This document shows, piece by piece, positions 55,401 through 64,000 of a stretch of 64,000 bases of DNA. The DNA lies in assembly GCA_039545275.1 (NCBI GenBank), contig BCHS01000015.1, positions 192,764-256,763 of the forward strand. The letters are read 5' to 3'. The notes beneath the pieces were generated by a model, which saw only the letters and a list, made by a program, of their open reading frames with translations, had not been told where the DNA came from and did no database searches. The position numbers and the translations under genes are program-made. This DNA is from Pseudomicrostroma phylloplanum (Eukaryota; Basidiomycota; Exobasidiomycetes; Microstromatales). The stretch's first letter is position 1. Every line of letters begins with the position of its first letter.

Positions 55401-57624
55401 AGTCGATGGCAGGAACCCCGAACAGAGACATAGAGGCAGTCACTTCGAGCTTGGTCGGCGCGGGCACGGCATAGGTCCACAGACCAGACTTCGAAGGAGA
55501 CGAAGAGACGGCGGAGCTGGGCAAGTCTTCTCTCGCCGCCGCACTCTTGCTGCTGCGCGTCGAGGTCGAAGTTTGAGATGCCACCAGTTGTGTAAGCGCG
55601 GGCACGGTGCTGCGCGGAGGCGTTGAACCCATTGTCTTGCCATAAGCACTGCCCTTACTCTGACTTGCCGAGACTTTTTGGGCGGCCTGAGTCTGTGCAG
55701 TCTCCCTCCACTTCATCTGAGCAGTCAAATGAGCTTGCCACCAACCAGATGACCCCAACGTCGCATCGGATGGTCCACCGGACATCTGAGTGGGAAGACT
55801 GCTGTGGAATACGGATGCAGATCCGTCGGCAGTATCCCCTACCTCATCGGGAGAGGCATGTCGTGAGGCAGAACTCTGCCGAAGCGGGGAATGGAAGCGA
55901 ACGGTGTTGGTCGATGCAAGAGCCTTTGACGGGGTACGCAAGGCAGATCTGGCGATGCTGACATTTGCAGGAGTCTGCGCGCGTGGCGTGACCGGTGTTC
56001 TTGGAGTCGCAGGCCGACTGGTCCGGTCTTTACGAGGCGTGCGAGGCTCCGAACTAGCGTCGTCCGCCATGTTTTGCTCAGCTGCGTCGAACTCTTCGTC
56101 GAACTCGTCATCAGAATTCTGGCCACCACCCAGCTGCGCCTCCATTTCGAGGATGTCACTCTGAAAGGCCTGTGTGCCGAAGAACTCTGCATCCAGCTCC
56201 TCCTTCATGTCGTCTGTCTGCGATCGAGCCTGTGAACCTTGCGAGACGAAATGTTCCAGATCGAAGAGCGTGCTTGGCGGTGGTTGTGTGGGTCCGCGAC
56301 CCTTGGAGTCTCCTGAGCTCTCGCCGTCTGGGACCTCGTGAGCTTTCCGGTGAAAGATCTCTACGCTGTCGAATGTGGTAGCGATGTGACGATCGAGAGG
56401 GTGAGGCTTTGTGAAGTCTCTTGGCTTCTTGTTTCCGCCTGCTCTCTGGTCTAATGTGATCCTCGCATCCAGAAGTGCCCTCAATCGCTCTTCTGCCATC
56501 CACTGGGGGGCCTCTCCTTCGCCGAGCATCCTCTGATCTTTAGATGGGTCAGGAGGAGGAGGCGTGGCGGGCAGGCCGGCTTTGACCCGCCTCTTGCCCT
56601 CTTCATCCCACAGACCGCTCAGACTCGGCACGAGCGTTTCGTTTGCCCCCAAGTCTGCGTGGTCATCCTCGTCAAAGTCGTGATGAAGGGGTCGGGCGTG
56701 TATGTTGCGGCGATTAAGTACGTACTTGGCAGCCGAGTCAATTTCCAATGCGCAGAATGAGGTTCGATGTACTCCGTCTGGTTGTATGAGGGACTTTGGT
56801 ACAGTGTCCGTGTCCCACCTCCACCCTTCGTAGTCCTTACCATTCGCTTCTGGCACGGGCAAGCGAAAGGATGCGTCTTCTAAATCTATGTAATCACAGC
56901 CAAAGACATTGTAGTCCAGCATGAATTGCAGCTGATACCTGATGTGAACCTCGTGGGGCTGAAACTCGGTCCTCATCACTCTGCCGCTCTGAAGGATCGT
57001 GGCGAGCCGGAAGTTGTGACTCGGATCGACGAAAGAGATCTTCAAGAAGTACCGCCAGCCGACGTGATAGCCGTAGAAAGGCGTGCCTTTCACAAGGTGA
57101 ATGGCAGCAATGTGCTGGCGGCTCTCGGGTGCTGCCGGGTTTCCGCGTAGAGAGGCTGTGATGGCGCCATTGAGTTCAGCTCCGAGCCTAGAGATGTAGA
57201 GCAGAACTCGATCTGGATCGAGACTACCTTCATACGGTACGTAGCAGTAAGGAAACACTCCGTGTAGATGTAGGCATACTCTCTGTCCAGCCGGCGTCGC
57301 TCCAAAGATCCTGAGGACGGGTACCTTGCGTAGGAACTCGCCTGGCGGCAAGAATGCACAGTCTGTACGGTCATGAGGCCCGGGTCTGCAGAGGACATGG
57401 TCGATATTGATCAGGCGCACGCGTATCAGCGGCGAACAAGATAGCAGGTGTGCCGAGGTCTCCCCAGAATTGTTGACACCACCAGCATCGCGTGTCTCAT
57501 CGGTCAGCGGGCGCTGTGCGGAAGATGTAGAGGACGAGGCAGAGGCCGAGGGATTCGCCTTGGATGCGGTTGTGTTGCTGCTGCCGCTGTGTCTGGGTAG
57601 GGACTCGGTAGCCGAGGGGGGCAT
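52426..57624 (-). CDS. REV3: DNA polymerase zeta catalytic subunit
   Basis: One uninterrupted frame of about 1,732 residues; yeast Rev3 has 1,504. An N-terminal B-family domain (VRLINIDHVLCRPGPHD, then PVLRIFGATPAGQ) is followed by a long disordered insert with Ser/Thr-Pro repeats (about residues 480-720). An exonuclease-like fold has degenerate catalytic residues (LALEVHANTRG), as is normal for this enzyme. Polymerase motifs are present: LDFQSLYPSVMIAHN near residue 1213, LLANVTYGYTSATFSGRMPC, and VVYGDTDSLFIYLP near 1375. The C-terminus carries two Cys clusters, CLNC/CLDC (zinc) and CRHC with CVSLDC (iron-sulphur, binds Rev7/Pol31-type partners). The enzyme extends past DNA lesions and drives mutagenesis. 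I start at ATG 57624. Divergent from TPD3. Confidence 0.96.
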   Translation of the reverse strand: MPPSATESLPRHSGSSNTTASKANPSASASSSTSSAQRPLTDETRDAGGVNNSGETSAHLLSCSPLIRVRLINIDHVLCRPGPHDRTDCAFLPPGEFLRKVPVLRIFGATPAGQRVCLHLHGVFPYCYVPYEGSLDPDRVLLYISRLGAELNGAITASLRGNPAAPESRQHIAAIHLVKGTPFYGYHVGWRYFLKISFVDPSHNFRLATILQSGRVMRTEFQPHEVHIRYQLQFMLDYNVFGCDYIDLEDASFRLPVPEANGKDYEGWRWDTDTVPKSLIQPDGVHRTSFCALEIDSAAKYVLNRRNIHARPLHHDFDEDDHADLGANETLVPSLSGLWDEEGKRRVKAGLPATPPPPDPSKDQRMLGEGEAPQWMAEERLRALLDARITLDQRAGGNKKPRDFTKPHPLDRHIATTFDSVEIFHRKAHEVPDGESSGDSKGRGPTQPPPSTLFDLEHFVSQGSQARSQTDDMKEELDAEFFGTQAFQSDILEMEAQLGGGQNSDDEFDEEFDAAEQNMADDASSEPRTPRKDRTSRPATPRTPVTPRAQTPANVSIARSALRTPSKALASTNTVRFHSPLRQSSASRHASPDEVGDTADGSASVFHSSLPTQMSGGPSDATLGSSGWWQAHLTAQMKWRETAQTQAAQKVSASQSKGSAYGKTMGSTPPRSTVPALTQLVASQTSTSTRSSKSAAAREDLPSSAVSSSPSKSGLWTYAVPAPTKLEVTASMSLFGVPAIDYQDPYYRNPVDVPAYAREYAGRSWRFASKTIRYLPDFPVLQWDDEDDGNGLDATPRGGSQTSTRTLSARARREEMASPFISPPKPSRGPMWWQHGPPPPSRAKVVSWSHTQRRKQRKLVRARERRAAASIQAKVSQPSGGSFGFKLSQRKPAQNVSREKQHMTILALEVHANTRGTLLPDPTKDPIEAIVYSFQNEDEGLDDTGSRPGLRTGIIILSADVAQPVVGSRLGLSHLPIAVVESELEMFNTLVDLVRELDPEILVGFEIHNGSWGYVIDRARHTLEFDLVPELSRVNNQSTGAAGGKADNWGWTQTSALKITGRHILNIWRLMRGELNLNVYTYENIVFHLLHSRVPKFPQTAMTEWYSSGRPHHMGKVLKYWVERVETDLLIIETSELVFRTAEFARIYGIDFFSVISRGSQFKVESVMFRIAKPECFLLPSPNTKQVAEQNAAECLPLIMEPQSAFYKGPLLVLDFQSLYPSVMIAHNLCYSTCLGRVSKFQGTDKFGIVNLELPSGLLNLLKDDVNISANGLVYVKPHIRKSLLAKMLTEILDTRVMIKGSTKGMKSDKAFMRLQNARQLSLKLLANVTYGYTSATFSGRMPCVEIADSIVQTGRETLEKAIELIHATGEWGAQVVYGDTDSLFIYLPDRSKDDAFRIGNEIADAVTHRNPKPIKLKFEKVYLPSVLLAKKRYVGFKYEALDEEVPEFNAKGIETVRRDGFPALQKMLEACIRLLFTTQDLSLVKSYCQKQWRAILQGAVAAQNFTIAKEVRLGSYSENGVPPPGAAVSTRKMLRDRRSEPQHAERVPYFITQGEPKAKLNDLAVSPDELIANPQLQLNALYYIQRGIIPPLQRVFNLLGADVEAWFKEMPRPVSNSSHASATNDMRLTLIDHYKRDVCLNCARPTERDLCLDCRQAAAATIYSALAEHSASTKKVQGIESVCRHCSGLTGVEVSPCVSLDCPVLYEREVVRRKERAAREKVARVEVLLEE

Positions 57625-58175
57625 GATAAGCGTCACTATAGCTTCTCATGATGCATGCTGGCTGCTGTTTGATACCGCGAGAGGATGACACTGGGCACGA
57701 GGGGGAGTCAAGCTGTGGTAAGATGTAGCCATGGTGGCCTACCATCGCCTGTGCTTCCCCACTTCCGTGTGGGATCAGTCAGGGCCGGTCGGAGTTGGAA
57801 CGCCTACAGCTCCACTGGACGTCGCGCGGTGCTTATTCGCCTCGGTCTCGCTCACGCCAGCCATTCATCCCATGCCCTTGGCCGAGCGTACACACACTCT
57901 CACACACGCAGGCAGGCACGCAAGATACACTTCCCCAACCATCCCTTCCATTGTCCTTCCTTCCCGTCCTCACCACCTCCAGCACTACCACCCGACCTTT
58001 ACGACTGTCTCATATATCCTGACCTTTGATCAGCAGGACCGTACACTTGCTTTCGCGCCTCCGTCATCACAACACTTCGCGTAGGCCTCATCCGGGTAGC
58101 CGGTCTCACTTGAACGCGCTCCGGCTCTAGAAGTAGAACTCCATATACCAAGGGTCAACGCCTACTCTCACGAAG
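57625..58175. other. Divergent promoter region between REV3 and TPD3
   Basis: 551 bases between two start codons, so both promoters lie here. The TPD3 side is C-rich with a CACACTCTCACACACGCAGG-like patch near 57890-57910. No TATA box or coding frame is seen. Confidence 0.5.
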
Positions 58176-60312
58176 ATGGACCAGGACGACCAACTGTACC
58201 CAATCGCCATCCTCATCGATGAGCTCAAGTCAGACGATGTCACCCTTCGTCTGAATGCCATTCACAGGATCTCCACCATTGCACTCGCTCTGGGACCAGA
58301 GAGGGCTAGGGATGAGCTAATTCCTTTCTTGCAGGATTCCCTAGATGATGAGGACGAGGTGCTGCTCGCACTCGCACAAGAGCTCGGCTCCGGCTTTGTA
58401 GAGTACCTGGGAGGACCTCAATACGCCCACCTTTTGTTGGGACCTCTCGAGAATCTAGCAGCAGTAGAGGAGACGGTGGTACGAGAGAAGGTAAGCAAGG
58501 GGATGGGAGTTTGTTGCAGGACCGTCAAGAAGCTCATTTGCTGACTTTGTTCATCTCCTGCTTCCAACTACCCCTCCTAGGCCTCAGAGTCCATCACAAA
58601 GGTAGCAGAAGTCATTTCAGAGCCACAAATCGAGGAGCACTACATTCCCCTCCTCAAGAGGCTCTCGGGCGGCGATTGGTTTACATCGAGGACAAGTGCG
58701 GCCTCCCTCTTTGCCGCCGTGTATGGAAAGGTGGGACAGAAGACACAGGAGGACCTGAGGAAGATGTTCGGCGCCCTGTGCAACGATGACACGCCCATGG
58801 TCAGGAGAGCAGCGGCTAGGGATCTTGGGGTAAGTTGGCATAGCGGACCCGAGGTCGGCAGTGTCACGAGAGGTGGTCGAGCTGACAATTCATGGCCTGA
58901 TTCGAATCACAGGCTTTCGCAAAGAATCTATCGAAGGAGCTCGTAGTTTCGGACGTGATTCCCCTTTACCGCAAGCTCTCAACCGATGACCAGGACTCTG
59001 TGAGACTTCTTACAGTCCAGGACCTGATCGCAATCGCCGAGGTTCTTGACCACGCAGAGACAAAGACGTACCTGTTGGCTTCGATTCGAGGAGCAGTTTG
59101 GGACAAGAGCTGGAGAGTGAGGTACATGGTAGCGGATCACTTTGTCAAGCTGGCCTCTGCTGTAGGTGAGGATGTGGTTCGCGACGACCTGGTCCCTGCC
59201 TTTGTCGCACTGCTCAAGGACAACGAGGCTGAGGTACGAACGGCTGGAGCAGGTCAGATTCCAGGCTTTGCCAAGCTGGTGGACCAAGACATCATCCTGG
59301 CTCGCCTGATGCCCTGCGTACGTGAGCTGTCTACAGACAATTCGCAACACGTACGAGCCGCGCTCGGTACCCAAATCAGCGGTCTCGCCCCCCTCCTCGG
59401 CAAGGACGCTACAATTGAGCACCTCCTGCCTTTGTTCCTGCAACTGCTGAAGGACGACTTCCCAGATGTGAGGCTCAACATCATCTCCAAGCTCGAGCAG
59501 GTCAACGAGAGTAAGTAGCGCGCAGATGTGGAACAGCGGTCGATGGGCCGCTGTCAAGCGTCTGAATGAACATCTTCTGACGTTCTCGTCTTTTCTTCTT
59601 GAAATTTCCCACAGTCATCGGCATCGACCTTCTTTCGCAATCGCTGCTCCCTGCCATTGTGGAGCTGGCCGAGGACAAGCAGTGGCGAGTGCGCCAGGCA
59701 ATCATCGAGTACATCCCCCTCCTGGCAAACCAGCTGGGAGTGGAGTTCTTCGACGAGCAGCTGAGCAACCTGTGCATGTCGTGGCTGGGCGATACAGTCT
59801 TCTCTATCCGCGAAGCTGCCACGATCAACCTCAAGAAGCTTACGGACGTCTTTGGTGTGCAGTGGGCTAGGCAGACGATTATCCCCAAGGTGTTGCAGAT
59901 GGGTGTGCACCCCAACTACCTTTACCGGATGACTACAATCTTTGCCATTACCACGATGGCTCCCTCTTTGAACACCTCGGCGATTACAGACTCTGTTCTG
60001 GCTACTGTGTTGTCGCTGGTGGAGGACCCGATTCCAAACATCCGCTTCAACGTGGCCCGAGCATTTGAGGTGCTTGCCTCTGTGCTGAGCCAAGAGCCTC
60101 AGGGGCGAGGTGTGATCAGCAGCAAGATCATCCCTGCGCTGGAGAAGCTCAAGGAGGACTCGGATGCAGACGTGAGGTTCTTTGCCGGCAAAGGTCTGGA
60201 GGTGGCCCTGGTTGCGCAAAACGAGGCGGTTGCGATGCGGCTGCCTGCAGTGACGGGTACGAATGCGGCTGCCGAGGTTGGTGCTGGCTTGACGAAGCCT
60301 CTGGGTCAGTAG
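58176..60312 (+). CDS. TPD3: Protein phosphatase 2A scaffold subunit A (PR65)
   Basis: Four exons: 58176-58490, 58581-58829, 58913-59510 and 59615-60312, about 619 residues; human PR65 is 589. The whole protein is a stack of HEAT repeats with family motifs: [20 protein letters not shown] at the N-terminus, [17 protein letters not shown], then [10 protein letters not shown] and AFAKNL across a splice site. Later motifs are [35 protein letters not shown], and across the last splice site [20 protein letters not shown]. It holds the catalytic and regulatory PP2A subunits together and so governs phosphatase targeting in cell cycle and signalling. The C-terminal 25 residues are Ala/Gly-rich and beyond the usual end. 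Intron sizes are 83-104 bases. Confidence 0.96.
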
Positions 60313-61624
60313 AAGAGCAGTAGAAGAAGCGTAGGGGGGGAATGAAGGAGCCTTCGAGGGCAAAGCTGTAGAAGGATTCGTCAAGGAGTCTATTGTGTAA
60401 GTGTGTGGGTGTGGGCGGAAGGTAGAGATGCAATATCAGCCAATCGAACAGCCTGATGGGCGTGGTACGGACGGAGTGAAGCAGGTGTCAGCTTTGCTGC
60501 TAACGAATGTGGTGTACATTGCATAGGACTGCAAGTCTTTGCCTCTGCGTCCCTAGACTGTCTTCCCTGCCCGTGTCTAGTGCCAGGCGTTGAACCCCTC
60601 GCTGAGCCCTGCCCTCTCCGCTGCTCTTGCCACCTTCCGGAGTGCGATCTTCCTGATTGAAATTCGCTTTGGATCGTAGGGCCATGCAATGAGATTCGCT
60701 TCTGCACGGAGAGGAGGAGGTGGTGCTGCCTGCCAATCTGCAGGCAGATTCTAGTGGCCGATGTTTGCGCGCGTGTTGGGCAGGGGAATCAGGCCGTGGC
60801 TGGGCTGTGTGTGTGCGTTTTGCGTGCGTATTGGTCTTCGGTGCCCCGCCTTGCCGTCCTTGTCCCCCTATGCCCTCTGCACCTCATGTGTGCCATGCCA
60901 TGCCATGCCTTGGCTTCGAGTGCGTCTGGCTGCGTTTGTTCACCCTTGTGCTTGTTGCATCCCCTCAGGCGCGCGCCCGTGACAGTGTTGTTCTGCCCCC
61001 ACGCGCCGGGTTCCCTCTTTTTGGCGTGACTGCTCCTGTGCCCGACACACGTAGAAGACGCCTCGCGGAATCTGTTGGTTTCGCTTCGGGGCAGGGCGTA
61101 TGCGAGTGCGTGTGTGTGCATCTGCCTGGTCCCTCCCTGCTTGCCTGCCCCTGTTGCAGCGCCGTCCCCTCCCCGCTGCCTGGGCTGCTCGCCCGCGTGC
61201 CTGCTTGCGCCTCCCCTCGTCATCCCTTTCCATCGATGAGCATATACTCACACGCTCACTCACACACTCTCACTCTCTCACTCTCACTCACGCTCTTGAC
61301 CTCCTCACTCCCTCCTCTCCTTGATTGGATCTGGCTCTTTTCACCCTCCCATTTTCCTCACTCTCACTCCCATTTGCGTTCCCCTCGAAGGACTGGCACC
61401 ATCGTCGAAACGCACACAGACTCACTCACTCACTCACCCAACACGTTCACCCCTGACGCCCAAATCTCAAGCCTATCGAATTCAAACCTTACGACCACAC
61501 TTCCCCTCTCTTCACAAACGCCTGCCTCATCAACGACGCTCCCTCATTCCTCCTTTCCATTCTTCGACGGTGTCCTCTCTCTTTCTATCCTCACTCATTC
61601 AAGCCGCTCACGCCCTCGCCCACG
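60313..61624. other. Intergenic region with CT-rich leader
   Basis: About 1.3 kb. It begins with the TPD3 3' UTR, passes a GT/TG-rich part (about 60780-61130) and ends in a strongly C/T-rich stretch with TCACTC repeats (about 61245-61300). This is probably the 5' leader of the gene at 61625. The plus-strand open frame 60720-61673 has no start-to-domain logic and is composition-driven. Confidence 0.5.
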
Positions 61625-63298
61625 ATGGTCCTCCTCCGGAAATCCACCGTCCCCTCCCTCGTCTCAGTCCTAGCGATTCTCATCACCACCTCGGCCCTCC
61701 TCCCCGCCAATGCCAACGCCGGAGCACTAGACCGCATGGAGAAGAGGATACGCATTGCGCCCCATGCTGTTCTCCCTAGGGCACTCTTTGGATCAGACGA
61801 CGAATCAGACTCCAGCAGTTCAGACTCATCCGGCGATGCAGATTCCGCCACATCATCGGCTCAGGCTGCCATAACGGCTGCTGCCTCGTCAAGCTCATCC
61901 TCGTCGTCCTCATCTTCATCCTCCTCTTCGTCGTCTTCCTCGAGCAATTCGGCAGCAGCAGCAGCCTCCTCCTCCGCCGCCGCACAAGCCTCCTCTTCTT
62001 CCCTGTCCAGGGTAGCTGCCGCGGCTTCCTCTTCTGCCGCTCAACAGGCATCACAGTCGGCATCGCAGGCAGCACAGTCCGCCTCTCAGTCCGGTGCAGC
62101 CGCTTCCTCGTCGGCTGCTCACTCTGCGTCCCAGGCATCCGCCTCTGCTGCTTCTGCTGCCTCTTCCGCAGCGGCCTCAGCGACTGCCACATCGGCTGCC
62201 GCAAAGGTAGCCACTACGACCGATGCCGCCGGCTCCCTCGTCGTGATCACCTCTACAGTACAGGCCTCGACCACACAGCAGGCCTCAGCTTCTGCCACAG
62301 CCGCTGCAGACAACACTGGCTCCCACACTGCTCTCATCGCCGGTGTGTCGGGTGCCGTGGGCGGACTGGCTTTGCTGGGCGGTCTTGTCTTCCTGCTCAT
62401 GAGGTTCACCGGCAAGAGGTCCGGCTTCGATGACGGTGATGCCGACATCAAATGGCCCGAGCTCAAGCACACAGAGGGCGACGTGGCCGCCATGCAGCCC
62501 CTGCCAGCGCGTCGCACCGGTGGAGCAGGCTTCGACATGGGCGAGGACACCTACTCGGACGCCGGCAGGCTCGATGATGAAGACGTCGACGGCAGGCGAT
62601 CCATGACCATGAGCAACGTCGGCGCTCCTGGAGGGTACGGAGACAACATGGTCACCATGGCTGGTGCCTATGGAGGCTCGACGGTTCATCTCACGGGTGC
62701 AGGCGCATACGGCGGCTCAAACACCTCTCCATACGAGTCGAATCAACACGAGTACAACCAGAGTGGACACGAGTATGGAGCTGCACCGGACTATCTTTCG
62801 GCGCAGGGCAACGGAGGCACTGGCCAGGGATACTATGACGACTACAGCCCCTCGGGCGCTAGCGACCTCAAGAGCCAGGTGGGCGTTTCGCCCGGAGGAG
62901 GGAGAGGAGGCGCAGAGAGCGTTGCCGGCGGGTCCACCGTCGGCTACCCAGGCGCAATGATGGAGCCTGACCTCTCCTCACCTCATGCGTACATGAACGG
63001 GTACGATGACGGCGGGTACGGCGTCGCTTCGCCCGCAGCCAACGGCAGTGCAGGCAACCAGGCAGCGTACCAGGACTATCAGCATCAACATCAGCACCAG
63101 CAGGCGTACAGCGATGCAGGGGTTTCATCCCCTCAGATGAACCCACAAGCGTACGTCTCCTCGCCGCAGATGGACCAGCAAGCATTCATGTCGTCTCCTC
63201 AGATGGACCCGCAGGCGTTCACCGGACATCAGCAACCGCAGGCTTACCAAGGACAATATCAGCATCAGCAGGACTATCACAACTATGGATATCGCTAG
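61625..63298 (+). CDS. Ser/Ala-rich single-pass surface protein (sensor or mucin-like)
   Basis: Single exon, 557 residues. A signal peptide covers about residues 1-32 (hydrophobic core LVSVLAILITTSALLPA). The ectodomain (about 60-230) is almost only Ser, Ala, Gln and Thr and would be heavily O-glycosylated and rod-like. One transmembrane helix follows (about 236-262, LIAGVSGAVGGLALLGGLVFLLM), then basic stop-transfer residues (RFTGKR). The cytosolic tail is Gly/Tyr/Gln/Ser-rich with repeated Tyr motifs and a three-copy 11-residue repeat (SSPQMNPQAYV and variants, residues 501-533). This layout is like yeast Wsc/Mid2 cell-wall stress sensors, but without a WSC Cys domain. A wall-sensing role is inference. 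A poorly conserved adhesin is the alternative. Confidence 0.75.
   Translation: MVLLRKSTVPSLVSVLAILITTSALLPANANAGALDRMEKRIRIAPHAVLPRALFGSDDESDSSSSDSSGDADSATSSAQAAITAAASSSSSSSSSSSSSSSSSSSSNSAAAAASSSAAAQASSSSLSRVAAAASSSAAQQASQSASQAAQSASQSGAAASSSAAHSASQASASAASAASSAAASATATSAAAKVATTTDAAGSLVVITSTVQASTTQQASASATAAADNTGSHTALIAGVSGAVGGLALLGGLVFLLMRFTGKRSGFDDGDADIKWPELKHTEGDVAAMQPLPARRTGGAGFDMGEDTYSDAGRLDDEDVDGRRSMTMSNVGAPGGYGDNMVTMAGAYGGSTVHLTGAGAYGGSNTSPYESNQHEYNQSGHEYGAAPDYLSAQGNGGTGQGYYDDYSPSGASDLKSQVGVSPGGGRGGAESVAGGSTVGYPGAMMEPDLSSPHAYMNGYDDGGYGVASPAANGSAGNQAAYQDYQHQHQHQQAYSDAGVSSPQMNPQAYVSSPQMDQQAFMSSPQMDPQAFTGHQQPQAYQGQYQHQQDYHNYGYR
63125..63223 (+). repeat. Coding tandem repeat, 33-bp unit, three copies
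   Basis: Three consecutive 33-base units in the 3' part of the surface-protein gene encode SSPQMNPQAYV, SSPQMDQQAFM and SSPQMDPQAFT. The differences are mostly conservative. Confidence 0.9.
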
Positions 63299-64000
63299 GC
63301 GGGGGTCGGGGGTCTTTCATCTGACCGTTGAGCTCTGCGTTGAGCTCTGCGTTGCAGTGCTAGGTGAGCATGCGAAGTCGGAGGAGTGGCAGTAAGGAGC
63401 AACGAAAGGCAAGATCGACACTGGCTGTCGACAGGGGCATGGCGGAACACGCCTCTGCCCTCGCTCCCGCACATTGCGGATCTTCAATTCACCACCCTCC
63501 GGTTGAGCACGCTCTCTCACTCGCCTCTGCCGGCCACCCATCCGTATCCCTCCTTCGTCTTCATCCTTCAAACCTCTTACTCTGTGCCCCTTTTATGTTT
63601 CGCCTTCCCTCCACCCCCTTTTTTCCTCCGCTCGCGTCGAGCCCGCGCCATGCGATGCGATGCGATGTGTCTTTCTTCCGTCTCCTCTCACGATCACATA
63701 CTTACTTTATCACTTGTCAATTGCCACACATACTCGACACTTTGCATCTTGCGCTTCCGCCTGCCTGCCTGCCCGAAGCGTACGCCCTGCACGAACACGA
63801 ACCGCAAGGATGCAGGGAGAGTCGTCGACCAGCTGCTTAACGGAACGTGACGATGAGATGGACGAGATGAATAAGATTGCGAAGGAGCCCCGGCCAGATG
63901 GGATCATCTACGGTCTACAGTACGGGACTGGCTCAGGGCCCTCGTCTACCTCTCCTACCCCCTGCGCTGCGACTTCCTGACAACACCGCGTCTATAGTAT
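63299..64000. other. Right-edge region with a possible partial gene
   Basis: After the surface-protein gene comes a C/T-rich stretch (about 63480-63780) resembling a promoter and leader. It is followed by ATG 63810, which opens MQGESSTSCLTERDDEMDEM and continues as IAKEPRPDGIIYGLQYG before a stop at 63978-63980. The acidic/basic balance up to GLQ looks coding, so this may be the first exon of a gene continuing beyond the window. It may use a splice site shortly after 63920. Product unknown. Confidence 0.3.

Noticed and set aside
60720..61673. 317-codon plus-strand frame upstream of the surface protein
   Set aside because: Composition is dictated by CT/TCAC repeats, it overlaps the start of the real gene in another frame, and it has no recognisable domain.

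Overview
The window is nuclear DNA of a GC-rich basidiomycete fungus. The sequence shows single-exon or few-exon genes, short GT-AG introns (mostly about 30 to 190 bp, typically GTGAGT/GTAAGT donors), intron-containing tRNA genes, and orthologues typical of fungi: Rev3, Tpd3, Laa1, Hpm1, Snm1/Rpr2, a QDE-2-type Argonaute, and a secreted protein of the basidiomycete 'macrophage activating glycoprotein' family. The intron-poor style (a Rev3 of about 1,730 codons without introns) suggests Ustilaginomycotina or a close relative. That placement is an inference.

Layout. 1-5.9 kb: a 41-base G run and a coiled-coil protein gene (+). 5.9-9.5 kb: a double-RING/LON-domain protein (CrgA/LONRF type, -). 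9.5-13.3 kb: a long non-coding stretch with microsatellites and a hairpin, ending in tRNA-Cys(GCA). 13.7-16.0 kb: TMEM135-like membrane protein (-). 16.9-20.7 kb: an eight-exon Argonaute (-) with an intact DEDH tetrad and an unusual Gly/Arg-rich insert. It is divergent from a probable EAF-type elongation factor (21.9-23.5 kb, +). 23.9-24.8 kb: secreted glycoprotein (-).

24.8-36.7 kb is an accessory region. It has long stretches without conserved genes, two 24-bp minisatellites, an assembly gap inside an Ala/Pro/Thr repeat, one large unrecognised gene (family A, 31.3-35.0 kb, -), and at least two decayed pieces of a second copy in swapped order on the other strand (28.9-30.4 kb). It ends at tRNA-Ser(AGA).

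37-63 kb is again dense and conserved: Hpm1 methyltransferase (+), Snm1/Rpr2-like RNase MRP/P subunit (-), Laa1/HEATR5 (+), a bZIP-like regulator with a split basic region and zipper (-), a four-pass membrane protein with NPF motifs (-), DNA polymerase zeta Rev3 (-), PP2A scaffold subunit Tpd3 (+) and a Ser/Ala-rich single-pass surface protein (+). A possible gene start lies at the right edge.

Most genes are independent housekeeping functions. One possible functional link is the CrgA-type RING-LON protein lying near Argonaute: in Mucor, CrgA has been connected to small-RNA pathways. The most novel material is the family A gene and its rearranged relics.
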